From Paramoeba atlantica (taxonomy: Eukaryota; Discosea), in contig CDRNVI010000151.1 in NCBI GenBank assembly GCA_977017575.1, positions 1 to 64,000 on the forward strand: 64,000 bases of DNA. Reading direction: 5' to 3'. Positions 35,768 through 47,022 of this stretch are shown here, piece after piece. Each line of letters begins with the position of its first letter. Position 1 is the first letter of the stretch. The position numbers were made by a program, and so were the translations under genes. A model generated the notes under the pieces. That model had not been told where the DNA came from. It made no database searches and was given only the letters and a program-made list of their open reading frames with translations.

Positions 35768-36532
35768 ATGGGAAACGCGCATCCAATTCCTGACGAAGAT
35801 GATGGACCTCATTTTTCCGAAGAAGAGTTCATGGATCAAGTTCAAGTTCCACGGGACCATTTGAAGTACATCATATGTTGCTCCTCTTTGGTATGTTGTC
35901 CTTGCTATTACTGGTGCTGCATGAAACCATTTTTGCCACATTATCGAGGGCTCCCTCCTGACAGCCAACCCCTTTCCGTCGCTCAAGCAGACGAATATAT
36001 TCGAAGAATGGAAGGTTCTTTTTCAATTGCTTTTCTCGACTCAAAGACACATGATGGGAATTCAGTTCCCTCATATGAGAAAGTTGAGGTGTGTGGGAAC
36101 AAAATGATTTTCAGTGGAGGAATTCATGATGTGTATCATCACCATGGAGGTCACACTCATCGTAGTGCCGCAGCAAACGCTCCATTGGAGAAATACCTCC
36201 ACTTTTTTGAAGGAAAAGGCCAAAACAAGGTCTTTTGTGATTACTATGGTTCAAGGATCGATTTGGGGGAATCTGATTTTGTTAACCAAATTATATTTGA
36301 ACATTGTTTTGGTTATCGTTTGCGATTTACTCGAATTGGACAACGGTCTGTTGCTCAACAAACTCTTATTCAACAACCAGCTGCTCCCCCTGTGTCTCCT
36401 ATGTCAATGGGAATGTCGATGAACCCACCTGATGTTTCCTCTAGGAAGTTGATCTTCTGTCCCAACTGCGCAAACCCCAAACAATTTGCTGACTCAGGAT
36501 TTTGTGGGAAGTGTGGAACAAGTTTTTCTTGA
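35768..36532 (+). CDS. Putative N-myristoylated Cys-rich protein with C-terminal zinc ribbon
   Basis: A single exon starts at ATG 35768 with MGNAHP, where Gly2 and a small residue at position 6 region fit N-myristoylation; a CCSSLVCCPCYYWCC cluster at about residues 37-51 could be palmitoylated. The middle part (about 75-200) is well conserved-looking, contains a His-rich YHHHGGHTHR stretch, and matches no family I know. The C terminus has CPNCANPKQF followed by CGKCG, a zinc ribbon of two CxxC pairs, and ends at TGA. Together this suggests a membrane-attached cytoplasmic protein that binds zinc. The role is unknown. Confidence 0.7.
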   Translation: MGNAHPIPDEDDGPHFSEEEFMDQVQVPRDHLKYIICCSSLVCCPCYYWCCMKPFLPHYRGLPPDSQPLSVAQADEYIRRMEGSFSIAFLDSKTHDGNSVPSYEKVEVCGNKMIFSGGIHDVYHHHGGHTHRSAAANAPLEKYLHFFEGKGQNKVFCDYYGSRIDLGESDFVNQIIFEHCFGYRLRFTRIGQRSVAQQTLIQQPAAPPVSPMSMGMSMNPPDVSSRKLIFCPNCANPKQFADSGFCGKCGTSFS

Positions 36533-36665
36533 AGAAAAGGAGAATTGTAAATTTTTTAAAAGAAAATAAAATGAAGTGTACAAAAAGAAAAAATAATATT
36601 TTGCTTACCAAGAGGAAAAAAGTTTACAGAGGGTGTTATAAAAATCCAAAAACAAATTTTCATAT

Positions 36666-38120
36666 TCAACAAAATGGCAAAATAGAAGAAGTTAGCCACT
36701 GTCCCCAAGCACAATTCAAAGTGGTAATATAATCCTGCACCGCACCACTTCCATCCAAGAAACATGAATCCAAATAAGAACCATCTGAATTTCTCAAATA
36801 TTGATTGATGAAATTTACATTTTTGCAAGCATGCTTATGCAATAATTCATCACCTGATGAATCTTTAATGCCTGAGAATGAGAGGGGAGGAGAGGTGTAA
36901 GAGGTTGATAAAACAGTGAGGATGGACTTGCTGAGCCACCCACTCAGTGTGGTAGAGACAGCCCATGTGACAACAGTTGACTCAATATATGCTGAGGAAG
37001 AGTCTACCCAGAAAAGTCCATCTGTTGAAGATAACACACTCTTCCCAAAATCCATATCCTTCTCAGAGTGAGTGATACCGCCATACTCAACAAAAGCTGC
37101 TGCAGTGATCCCATTGTCATAAGCAAAACTTGCAGTATTTTTAACACCAGAATAGTCGAGATACCATTCAAAGACACCTGTTTCGTTGTTGTAAAGGTTT
37201 GAGAGCAACCATTGGCGCACTTGATCGGCCTGTTTCAAATATGTGGAGTTGTGTGTTTCATAAAAGAGCAAAGAGAGAAGAGAGAAAGCCAAGCCATTAC
37301 TATTAAGAGGGCGAAAGGAATATTGAGTGGGACCTCCTGTTGTCGAAACATTCCACCAATAACCACCGCCAACTGGAGCGGGGCGACTGTCCCATGCGCC
37401 ACTTTCATTGCTTACAAGCCAATCACCACACTCCACAGCAAGCATCAAGCAACGATCACGGAGAGGTTTCCATTTGCCATCATCAAGTGAGAGCATGACA
37501 GGATCTGAGAGAATTTTATAAGATTCAAATAAGACGTTCCCTGCAAATGCATTGTCATCGACATATTGTATCGAGCGGTCAACAAAGAGGGAATCGCTTA
37601 GTGCTGCAGCATAAAAACCACCAGGAAATTGAGGTTCCCACAAATTATTATATTGCCATTCGAGAAGGTTTTGTGCCAGGGATAAGAGATGTGATGATTC
37701 GGTATTGTTTCCCATCTTGAAAGGAAAAAAATAAAGATTCTCTTCTTTTCCCTTTTCCTTTTTGTTTTAATTAAAAGAAAAAAACCTTTGCTAAGGAGAA
37801 TGCAGTTGTGATATGTGCTCCCAACTGAGAAAAATTATCCCAACAAAATGTCCAATCCTTATTTTCTGTTGAGTTCACATAATTTCCTGAGGAGAGAAGA
37901 AAATCACACCGAGTGAAAAAAGAGTTTGGGGAATGAGAAGCTTTGTGCTGGTAATAAAACCTGTTTTGTGGAGAAGGTTTTCTTCGGAAAAAGAAGAAGT
38001 TTGGAGAGATTCATTGACACCAGGGATGGTTGTTGGATTTGGACTCTTTTTTATCCCTTCCAAAAGAGTCGCGGAGAGCAAGAGTGTCAAGTATGACAAG
38101 AGAAAGTTCTGAAACAGCAT
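36666..38120 (-). CDS. Secreted glycoside hydrolase, GH76-like (alpha-1,6-mannanase family)
   Basis: Three exons, 38120-37961, 37886-37786 and 37715-36666, join in frame through GT-AG introns. The N terminus MLFQNFLLSYLTLLLSATLL is a signal peptide. The catalytic-domain part has Trp/Gly-rich motifs typical of alpha-alpha-barrel mannanases: YVDDNAFAGN, VGGGYWWNVSTTGGPTQYS, LNSNGLAFSLLSLLFYETH and FAYDNGITAAAFVEYGG. GH76 enzymes hydrolyse alpha-1,6-mannan in fungal and bacterial walls; a secreted enzyme would suit a phagotroph or saprotroph. The canonical adjacent Asp-Asp catalytic pair of GH76 is not obvious; the DD in QYVDDN is the best candidate, so the assignment is to the family fold rather than a proven activity. 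The stop is TGA, with another possible TAA 30 bp further on. All Trp codons are TGG. Confidence 0.68.
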
Positions 38121-38433
38121 CCAATAAAAAAAACAGAGAAACTAAAAATGACAAAGAAAAATTTGGAGCTCCAATTTTAGCCATCTTTTTTTGCTTTTTC
38201 TGTTTGGTTTTGGTTTTTTGTATTTTTGTTTGTTTGTTTGTTGGAGAGAGAAGGTCAGTTTGTTTTGTTTGTTTCGTTTGTTTGGAAAGACACAATCAGT
38301 TTTGTTTGTTGGAAAGATAAGGTCAGTTAATTTTATGTTGAGAGAGACTGAGTGGTTCTTTCTGTGTTGATTTTTGACAAAACCCTCCTCAGCCGCACAC
38401 CCCCCCCAAAAAAAAAACTGATGAGAGTTCAAA
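38121..38433. promoter_or_regulatory. Divergent intergenic region, GH76-like gene / four-TM gene
   Basis: This 313-bp spacer separates two divergent start codons. It has TTTGTTTGTTTG runs and a poly-C tract (about 38401); no defined element is seen. Confidence 0.4.
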
Positions 38434-39525
38434 ATGTATTCTTATGGAGATGAGGCCACAGTTTCACCAAACCCACTTGACAATCAACCAAGGTTTGATC
38501 GTCGAAAAATTTTGGCAAATGTTGTTGTTTGTGCTGGTCTTCTTTTTGCACTTTCTGTTGTTGCCGGCGTTTTTATGTATATTATCTGGGGGGCTGTGAT
38601 TCTTAGTAAATATCAGGTTCTTTTTCTTATTTTTTTGGTTGGATTTAGAAAGAGAAAAAGGGTGTCGATGAAAATTGTTGAAATCTTTTTTTTTTGTAAA
38701 AAAAAAAAAAACAGGAAGCCAAGGTTGGTGACCTTTGTGATCATGAGGTTTTCTTTTCTTTTCTTCTCTATCCATCTCTCTCTTCTTCGCAAAAAAAACC
38801 AACATTTTTCTCTTTTCAAGCATATTTGGATTTACACATTGTTGTGTATTTGTGCATTTGCAACTTTCTTTTGCTGTGCGATTTGTCAGGGAGTTAATAT
38901 TGAAGTTGACGAATCTGGTGATCGACAACCTGGTTCTCTTTTGTTTTTCTTTCGTTCACAAAAAAAAAATTATGTTCTCTTTTTAACATAATTTGAAATT
39001 AAAAGTGATAACAAATAATAGGGATGTTTTTAATATTGAGTGGAATTGTAAGCTTTGGAAGCTTTGTTTGGGGAACAATTGAATATGGTGATATGACTGG
39101 GGTGATTTTTTCTTTTTTTTTTCTTTTTTTTTTTTCGATTTGGATCTAATTTAATCTTTTCAAACAAACAGGCTTGCAAACAGCGATTTGGACATGAGTA
39201 TCCAGAATTATGGTGGTTTTTTGTTGCCTCAGTAATTATTCAGATTTTCGGGGCAATCTTTCAAATTGCATTCTTTTTCTTTCTGTGTTGGGCCAATTTT
39301 CGAAGACAGCTCAAATCAGCTCAAAATCAAATTTTATTAGAAGCAGAAGAACGTGTCTTGTCAATTCCTGGTGGTCATGCTGTTTCTGATGTTGTAGGAA
39401 CAATGAGTTCGGCGATGGGTGAAGCTTCTTCCAATTTGAGAGGGAGACATACGGGTGATGGGAGTAGTGTTGGGAGTGTTGGTGAAGCGAGTGTCCGTAG
39501 CGGGAGTGTTTATGTAGATATTTAA
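38434..39525 (+). CDS. Four-transmembrane protein of unknown function
   Basis: Five exons (38434-38616, 38715-38747, 38821-38932, 39022-39101 and 39172-39525) join in frame; the second is only 33 bp. The protein has a polar N terminus and four hydrophobic segments: ILANVVVCAGLLFALSVVAG, IWIYTLLCICAFATFFCCAI, MFLILSGIVSFGSFVWGTI and WWFFVASVIIQIFGAIFQIA. A cytoplasmic-looking tail of about 80 residues is rich in Gly, Ser and Val and ends in TAA. The four-helix pattern recalls tetraspan proteins, but the CCG motif of tetraspanins is absent from the loop, so I leave the family open. Confidence 0.75.
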
Positions 39526-39923
39526 ACATTTTTTTTTGTGAGAGAGAAATTCAAAAGGAAAATTTTAACCAATTTCTTTTTTTGTTTTTCAATAAAAAAA
39601 TTTCCTTTTTATTTTTTTTTTGTTCTATTTGGAATTGCAAAAAATTGGGAATCCCTCATTTTAAAGGAACCCCCCCTAAAAACTTTACGGAAATTCCGCA
39701 GTTTGTTTTCCTTTTTGTTCTTCTGATGTTTTTTTTTTGCCAGAACCATTGAGAAAATAACCTCCGAAAAGTGATGGTCTCTCAACTCTCCATCCACGCT
39801 TTGACTAAGGAGGAGTCTTCTTAATTGGATTCGAAAATTACCAACAAGATGTGAGAGGAATAAAAATATATAATATAGATTAGATACTTAATTCAAAATA
39901 GTTTCAGCTTCCTCTTCTCCACC

Positions 39924-42036
39924 TCAGCCACGATAATAAAATTGGTGAAGTTCATCGCAAGCACCTGCAATGAGACTGTCGAGGTCAAAAGGGATCATGT
40001 TATCACCACCAACAGATGCTTGTTCCATCTTTCCTCCCTCACCGAGAAACGAAAAAGAGACAGGTTCACTCCAAGTATGACCATCATCCAGTGTTACGGA
40101 CACTGGCACAATTCCAACTGGATGTCGTGGCGCATAGCAAATCAGGGTATTTGTCGAAAGAATTTCTGGAACGACTTGACTATCCAACCCAAAACGAATT
40201 CGAATCTGGGCCGGGATGACAGACTCAGAGAGGAAATTATGTCCAATAATTGCCACCCGCCCTTCTCCTCGATAACTGGTCTCTGTAGGAATAACTTCTT
40301 CGATTATGGGAAAAGTCATTGTTGTTTGTTGAGGGAGATGTGTTTGTTGATGTTGTTGTTGTTGAGGGATAATAGTAGGTTGGGGGTGTTGTTGTTGAAG
40401 GTGAGGTGATTGTTGAGGGACAACACTAATAGGCTGGATGTGGGGTGAAGGAATATGCTGTTGTGGTGGAAATTGTCTGGGTACAGTTTGAGTTGGTTTG
40501 GGTCTCTTTCTTGAATTTTGTTGATTTAATGAGGATAAGGAAGAAGAAGAAGATGATGATGAAGCTGGTGTTCTCTTCACTCTCTTCAATATTGTGTGAG
40601 AAACAATATCCAACAGGGGAGACTTAACCCAATGTAAAATATCATAAGGAGCTCCCCTTTTTGGATCGCCATGATACCTTCTCAACTCAAATCGAATGGA
40701 CGGGCGGATTGGAGGAACTGCGCTCGCTAATTGCAAGGATGTCCTTTTGATTTTTAATTGATGAAAAATAGTTGGACAACCATGAACTACCAGCTCAGGA
40801 GAATCTCCGAGTAATTCTCCTTCTTTGGGTTCATTTGTTTCAAAATCGGTGAGAATTGGAACTGCATACAAATGACCTTGAACCCCTGTATCATCGCCAT
40901 GAAGGAGAACTGATGGTTTTGGACGAGGAAGTGGTTTCCGTGAGACAATAGATTGACTCACATCCGGAAATTCGTGAAGAGTGAGATAGAAACGAGTCGA
41001 TTGTGGACCGCTCATTGTATTTTGCGTTGGTTCAGTAAAACTTCTTTTCACACCTGCTCTTGGGATGGATTGAGATGATGAAGAGGAAGAGGTTGAAAAA
41101 GAAGGAACAGAAGGTGGAAGAGAAGGATTCAAAGAAGAAAAAGAAGTTGGAGAGGAGGGAGAGAGAGAAGGAGAAGGAGAAGGAGAAGGAGAGAAAGGGA
41201 GGGAAGGGGAGGAAGAAGCAAAATGATCGCGTATGGCACAAGATACAACTTGAACCTGAAAGAAGAAGGAATCATCTAATGAAAGGATTCGGATCAACAG
41301 ATTTTTTTGAAGGAGTGAAAAATGAGGAAGAGTTCGTTGAAAGCTTTCAAGTTCATAATCAGGCATTGTCAGAAGGTGTCGTACCATTGGTAAAAGGAGA
41401 GGGCGATCATTCAATTTCAGATATTGCATCAATTCCGCATTCCCAAAAGAAATTGGGGAGCGACAGAGGTTTTGAAGAACGTCAACATCCTCTTCCTCGA
41501 GATAAGAACATAATTCTCGAAAGAGAGAGCCCCTCTCACCATCATTAAGATGGTTTGACTGGTCACCAAGAGAACACCGTAAAAAACCAAATTGTTCCAG
41601 AGAAATAGCACGTAACAGATTTCTGACTTCACGGAGATGAAGAAGAGATTTAAAGTCTTGTGGTAAATTTGAGCCATCAACTGGATTTGAGTTTGTCAGA
41701 AATCTTTCAACAGAACTCATTACCACGTGAGAGGTCAAGAGCTGTCGAACGGTATCGGGGTTTGGTGGTGGACATCCTCCAACTTGAGAAAATCGAAACA
41801 AAGATTCCTGGTCTAAGTTACATATTTTGTCTGCAAATCGTAGAAAGTTTTGGAAGTTTTCTCGACCTTCCATCTTTCTCTCAAAGACGGCAAGGAAGAC
41901 GTCAAAATTCCCCAAACCTCCCAAACCAAAAACTGAAGTGGCCAAAAGGTTCGCAAAAAGAGGAAACTAAAAAAAAAAAAAGAAAAAGAAAACGATTTTT
42001 TCAATCCAAAAAAAAAACGATTGTTCCGACCTTCAT
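39924..42036 (-). CDS. IPT/TIG-domain protein, probable transcription regulator
   Basis: The start is a two-codon exon, ATG AAG (42036-42031), spliced to the main exon at 41969 or just below. The N-terminal third is helical and charged, with a Leu-rich pattern. A Ser/Pro-rich linker (about 41060-41240) follows, then a compact region (about 40570-41010) with RFYLTLHEFPDVS and SIRFELRRYHGDPKRGAPYD. A Gln/His/Pro-rich linker (about 40320-40560) leads to a C-terminal IPT/TIG immunoglobulin-like fold with GEGRVAIIGHNFL, IRIRFGLDSQVVPEIL and VSVTLDDGHTWSEP. TIG domains occur in transcription factors (EBF, CAMTA, Rel, fungal Spt23/Mga2) and in cell-surface receptors; absence of a signal peptide and the Gln/Ser linkers favour a nuclear role. 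Stop TGA at 39924, with TAA 36 bp further on. Confidence 0.7.
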
Positions 42037-42200
42037 ACAAAAAATAAATGGAATTATTCCAACGCACTTTTTTTTCGGTTTTTTCCTTTTCTTTTTTTAT
42101 TTCTTTTCTTTTTCAAAGAGAAGGAGAAGAAGAAGAAGGGTTCTGTTTTCAGATTTTTCAGATTTTTGGTCAAAAATTGGGTTGCACTGAACGTTTAGTG
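42037..42200. promoter_or_regulatory. Divergent intergenic region, IPT/TIG gene / ANF-receptor-like gene
   Basis: Only 164 bp separate the two start codons, so regulatory sequence must be short or shared. The central part is T-rich with a GAAGAAGAAGAAGG run. Confidence 0.4.
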
Positions 42201-44027
42201 ATGATTGCGCAAGATGGAAAAATCGCTCTCGTTTTTCTTTTGTCGATCTCTCTCATCTTTCCACCAGGTGATACAAACACCAATCCATCGATTCCCTGTG
42301 ATCGGAGAGTCCCAGATAATGCTCCAGAAAGCATTTTGATTGGTTCTCTCATCCCATTCCGTCCTGGACCAAACCCTTACAACACGAGTTTTTTTATGGC
42401 TATCGATAGTATTAATGCTGATGAATGTATTCTCCCTGGAACCACTTTGCTGGGTGTTGCAAATGCCACCAATCCATCACCAGTGAATGGGTTGAGGGCT
42501 TTTCTTGATCAAGTTCAGATTCTTCAAACTGTTGTGAACATTGGTGCTGGAAGCAGCGGCATTTCTCGTTCTGTTGCGATCGCCAGCCCCCTTTTCGAAA
42601 CTCCTCAAATTTCATATGCTTCCACTTTAGCAGAGTTATCGAAAAAAGAGACTTACCCTTATTTTAATCGAGTTGTCCCTTCTGATGTTTTCCAAGTACG
42701 TGTCCCTTCCCAACAAGTAGGAAGAGATCTTTGATCTTTCGAGAGAGACATATTTCTTGCACTTCCATTTTTGATTCTTATTTCTCTTACTCTATTCTTT
42801 TTTTTAGGGGAAATTGTTGGCTCGTTTGTTTCCTTATTTTGGATGGGATCATGTTTCTGTCCTCTTCACTTCCGATTCTTATGCAGCTTCTATTTCGGAG
42901 ACTTTTACGGATGAGGCTTCAGCCCTTGGTGTTCGTTTCCTTTCAACACAGTCATTTCCTGTTGGCTCAGCAGCCAACTCTGCGGACCTGTTGACTGCTA
43001 TGAAAAATACGAAAAGTTCTGGTTCAAAAACTATTTTTATGGCTATGTTGGCTCAAGATGCCCATCAAGTCATGAAAGTAGCAAAGCAAATTGGTTTAGA
43101 CAAAGTCAATTATATTGTTTCAGACGGTGTTGCGCAGAAAAGTTTGTTCGATGATCCTGATACAGGAAATTTTTCTCAAGAGGTTTTTAATCAGTCTCTT
43201 GGTATGATTGGAATGACCCCAAGACAGGCACAGGGCCCCCTCTATGAAGAGTGGCTGGGTTTTTTTTTTATCTTTCTTTTCTTTCCTTTTTCATTTCACC
43301 ACACTAATTTCAAATCTAGCGCAATGGGAATCCCTCCCTGACAACACCGGAGCTGGGAGCAACCCTCCTCCCCTTTTTGTACCCTTTTTACGTGATGCCA
43401 CGTACTCAGCTGCACTTGCTCTAGATCGAATTGTTCGAGCTGGTCTAGATGTCACAACAAGTGGCCCTGAGTTGCTTCATGAAATTCGATTTGGACCTTC
43501 TTTTGAGGGTTTGACAGGTCCTGTTAGTTATGATGTACAAGGTGATCGCTTTGCATTTTATGACCTCTTAAATCAGCGGGGTGATATGAGAGCTGGGGGG
43601 TTCGAGGTTATTGGCTCTGCAAATGATGATATGGGCTTGGAATTTACAACTGATCCCATTTTCAGCCAATCTCCTTTTGAATTTGAGGTGTTTTTGTTCA
43701 AGATATTTCGAAAAATGTGGTCAATTTTTCAGAAAATCTTGTTTTTCTTTTGAGGATTCCCAAAACTGTGAAGCGAAAAAAGAAGCAAAGAAAAAAAAGA
43801 AAAGAAAAGAAAAGATCTTACTGACAATGACGTTGACGATGTCTGCGTGGTGGTGGGGCTGCTGGAGTCCTGGCTCGAAAACACAACCAACCACCCACAC
43901 GGAAACGAAAAATGAGGAGGAAGAACGTGGTGAGTTCTGCTGTTTTTGCAAAGAGAACGAGAAGCGAAAAAAAAAGAAAACTAAAATTTCATCAAAAGAA
44001 GATTATCCCAACCACCTTTTTTTTTAG
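42201..44027 (+). CDS. ANF-receptor-type (periplasmic-binding-fold) extracellular ligand-binding protein
   Basis: Four exons: 42201-42695, 42808-43258, 43320-43687 and a tentative 43755-44027. A signal peptide at about residues 6-24 (KIALVFLLSISLIF) precedes a type I periplasmic-binding fold: ILIGSLIPF, GIGAGSSGIS-like NIGAGSSGISRSVA, ETPQISYASTLAELS, YPYFNRVVPSD, FGWDHVSVLFTSDSY, SKTIFMAMLAQDAHQVM and RDATYSAALALDRI all fall in the family order. Such domains form the ligand-binding part of class C GPCRs, guanylyl cyclase receptors and glutamate receptors. No seven-TM or cyclase domain follows; the last exon is Lys/Glu-rich with two CxxC-like pairs and at most one weak TM stretch (about 43820-43880). 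The product is probably a secreted or single-pass binding protein, or a receptor that lost its signalling half. The last intron is uncertain. Confidence 0.7.
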
Positions 44028-44051
44028 TTTATTTTATTTTCTTTTTTTACA

Positions 44052-45472
44052 TCATTTTTGTGATAAAGTCGAAAGAGAAGAAGGTGAAGGAGAAGGAGAA
44101 GGAGAAGGAGAAGAAGAAGAAGAAGGGTTCTGAAGAATTGTTGTTGTTGTTGTGGGAAAACATTTTCTTTTTTTGTTTTGTTGACCTATTACAAGAGGAT
44201 CATAGGGAGTTAATTCAAGAGGTGGGGCACCAAAACACTTTGAACCATCACGAGCCTTTTCTGACAAAATTTCTGGTGATCTTTTCCAAAATTCTTCTCC
44301 AATCACATCCTCGTGGACAACAACCCAAGTCTTTTTTTCTTTTTTCTGACCTGATTCTTTCTTCTTTTCTTTTCCACTATCAGAGTTTGCTGTTGTTGTT
44401 GGTGGTGCTGCCGGAGAAGAAGAAGCGCGGTACAAAATGGAACCCTTTCGAAACATTGGCGAAATATCATTGTAGTTGATTTGAAAACGAGAAAACAAGA
44501 GCTCATTTTTATCAGAAGAGAGTGTACCATTCAGCTTTGCTTCAGCATCAGCCTCAGACAAACCCCCTTGCAACACCAAAGTCCAAAAACAAGTATTGTA
44601 CAAGTTGTTGATATGGCAATCAACTTGCCGCCAAGAGATATAATCTCTTATATTCTGGTAAGATGGATAACAAACCACTCGAGAATCAAAGACGGGGGGA
44701 AAGAGAAGCTCCGTTTCCATGAACTCTTTCCAGAAGAAGACATAACAAGAAGTAAAGTGAGAGACAAAGAGAGATTGTATTTTGCTGCTTCTTCTCCCGA
44801 AGATTTTTGTCCCTTTGTGTAATACGAAGCTGTATTCGTCGCTTTGTCCAATTGCAAATACAATATCTTGTTTTTTTTTGGTTATTTTAAAAAAAATGAG
44901 TTTTTTTCTTTTAATTTTTAAAAAAAAGTGTGATTTGATAATTTTGTGGTTTTTCTTTTTTAAATATTTAAATTAAAATTAAATTAAAAGAAAAGAAAAG
45001 AAAGAAAATATTTTTTTCAAAAATAATAATAATAAATTATTAAAAATTTATCTTAACAATAAATCAATAAAAACCTGGAAATTCTTTACAAAGAGAAAGA
45101 GCACATCGATTCATTAAAACTAAAGCTCTCCAATCATTTGGTTTTTCGAATTTGTGTGTTTTTGAAAATTGATGAAAACACCTTTTTGAAATAAAGAAAG
45201 AGAAGAGAAGAGAAAGAAAGGTTTGAGAATGGACAAAGAAAAAAAATTCAAATAAAAAAATCCTCAACAGAGAAAAAAGTGAAAAACAAACAAAATAAAA
45301 TCAAAAAGAAAAGAAGAAAAAAGAAGAAAGAAGAAAAGAAGAAAGAAGAAAGAAAAAAGAAAAAAGAAAAAAAAACTTTCCATCAATCCGAACAACAAGC
45401 CAACAATTTGGAAGAAGAACATCAGAACTAATTTCAAACTTTTTAACATATTCATATTGACTGCAAGCCATA
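44052..45472 (-). CDS. THG1: tRNA-His guanylyltransferase (THG1)
   Basis: Three exons, 45472-45377, 45181-45075 and 44866-44052, join in frame. THG1 adds the extra 5' G(-1) to tRNA-His, the identity base for histidyl-tRNA synthetase, by 3'-to-5' nucleotide addition. Family signatures are all present: MACSQYEYVKKFE, the first metal-binding Asp in WLVVRIDGK, FHQFSKTHKF, KPNDWRALVLMN, the catalytic pair in GQSDEYSFVL, RRSSKIQSLFVSHFTS, and WRQVDCHINNLYNTCFW. MFRKGSIL marks the usual end of the core. A Ser/Pro-rich tail of about 60 residues is added at the C terminus. The gene converges on the ANF-receptor-like gene with about 24 bp between stops and diverges from the methyltransferase gene. Confidence 0.93.
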
Positions 45473-45699
45473 TTTCCTCTCTCTCTCTTCTCTTCTCTCT
45501 TCTCTTTTTCTCTTCTCTTTTTCTCTCTTCTTCTCTTCTCTCTTTTTTCTCTTCTGAATCGAGAAAAAAGAGAGAAAAACTGAAATATACCATAAAAGGA
45601 AAATATTTGTTGTTTCCTTTTTTTCGATTTTTTGAAAAAAGAGGAAAGAAAGAAGAAAAGAAAGAAAAGAAAGAAAGAAAAGAAAGAAAAGGAAAAGAA
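45473..45699. promoter_or_regulatory. Divergent intergenic region, THG1 / methyltransferase
   Basis: These 227 bp between two divergent ATGs are almost entirely CT-rich followed by GA-rich sequence, forming a large near-mirror polypyrimidine/polypurine stretch (about 45475-45560 and 45640-45695). Confidence 0.4.
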
Positions 45700-46570
45700 A
45701 TGGAGAGAGAACGGATTGGGGATTGTGGGATTGATTGGAAAGAACATGCTTTAGGGAGAGGAAAATATCGTCGCAAAACTTTTCGTTTTCCACGATTCGA
45801 AGAGAAAAGAGAAGAGAAAAGAGAAGAAGAAGAAAGAGAAAGAGAAAGAGAAGAAGAAGAAGAAAGAGAAAGAGAGGAGAAGGAAAAGAAGAAGGAAAAG
45901 AGAGATTTTTTTGAAATTCATATTCGAGAACTCTCCATTCTTGATGCTGGTTTGTTTCTATTTTTTTCTATTTTTTGTTTTTTTTTTCTCTTTCTTTTTT
46001 TCTTTTTTTCTTTTCTTTTTTTTTTCTTTTTTTTTTTTCTTTTTTCTTTTTTCTTTCTTTGTTTCTTTTTTGTTTTTTTTCTTTTCTTTTTTCTTTTTTC
46101 TTTTTTCTTTTTTCTTTCTTTTTCTTTTTTTCTTTTTTCTTTTTTTCTTTTTTCTTTTTTTCTTTTTTCCTTTCTTTTCTTTCTTTCTTTCTTTCCTTTC
46201 TTTCCTTTTTCCTTTCCTTTTCTCTTTCACAAACAAAAACAAACAAACAAAAAAAGGAATTGGATGTGCAGTATGGGACGCATCAATCATATTTAGTAGA
46301 TGGATCATTTCTAATTCTTCTCTCTTTCTTGGCAAATCTGTTCTTGAACTTGGTAGTGGTTGTGCTCTGACTGGTTTGTTTTATTTTCTTTTCTTTTCTT
46401 TTTCTTTTCTTTTCTTTTTATTTTCTTTTAATTTTATTTTATTTTATTTTCTTTTTCTTTTCTTTTTCTTTTCTTTTTCTTTTATTTTCTTTTTTTGTCT
46501 TCTCTCTTTCTTGGCAAATCTGTTCTTGAGCTTGGTAGTGGTTGTGCTCTTACTGGTTTTTTCTTTTTTC

Positions 46571-46603
<33 letters not shown>

Positions 46604-46989
46604 ATTTTATTTTATTTTATTTTTATTTTATTTTTATTTTATTTTTATTTTTATTTTATTTTTATTTTATTTTATTTTATTTTATTTTATTTTATTTTAT
46701 TTTATTTTTATTTTATTTTTCTTTTATTTTGGTCTCTCTTTCTTGGCAAATCTGTTCTTGAACTTGGTAGTGGTTGTGCTCTTACTGGTTTGTTTTTCTT
46801 TTCTTTTTCTTTTCTTTTCTTTTTATTTTCTTTTCTTTTTATTTTCTTTTAATTTTATTTTATTTTCTTTTTCTTTTCTTTTTCTTTTCTTTTCTTTTTT
46901 TGTCTTCTCTCTTTCTTGGCAAATCTGTTCTTGAACTTGGTAGTGGTTGTGCTCTTACTGGTTTTTTCTTTTTTCTTTTTTCTTTTTTC

Positions 46990-47022
<33 letters not shown>

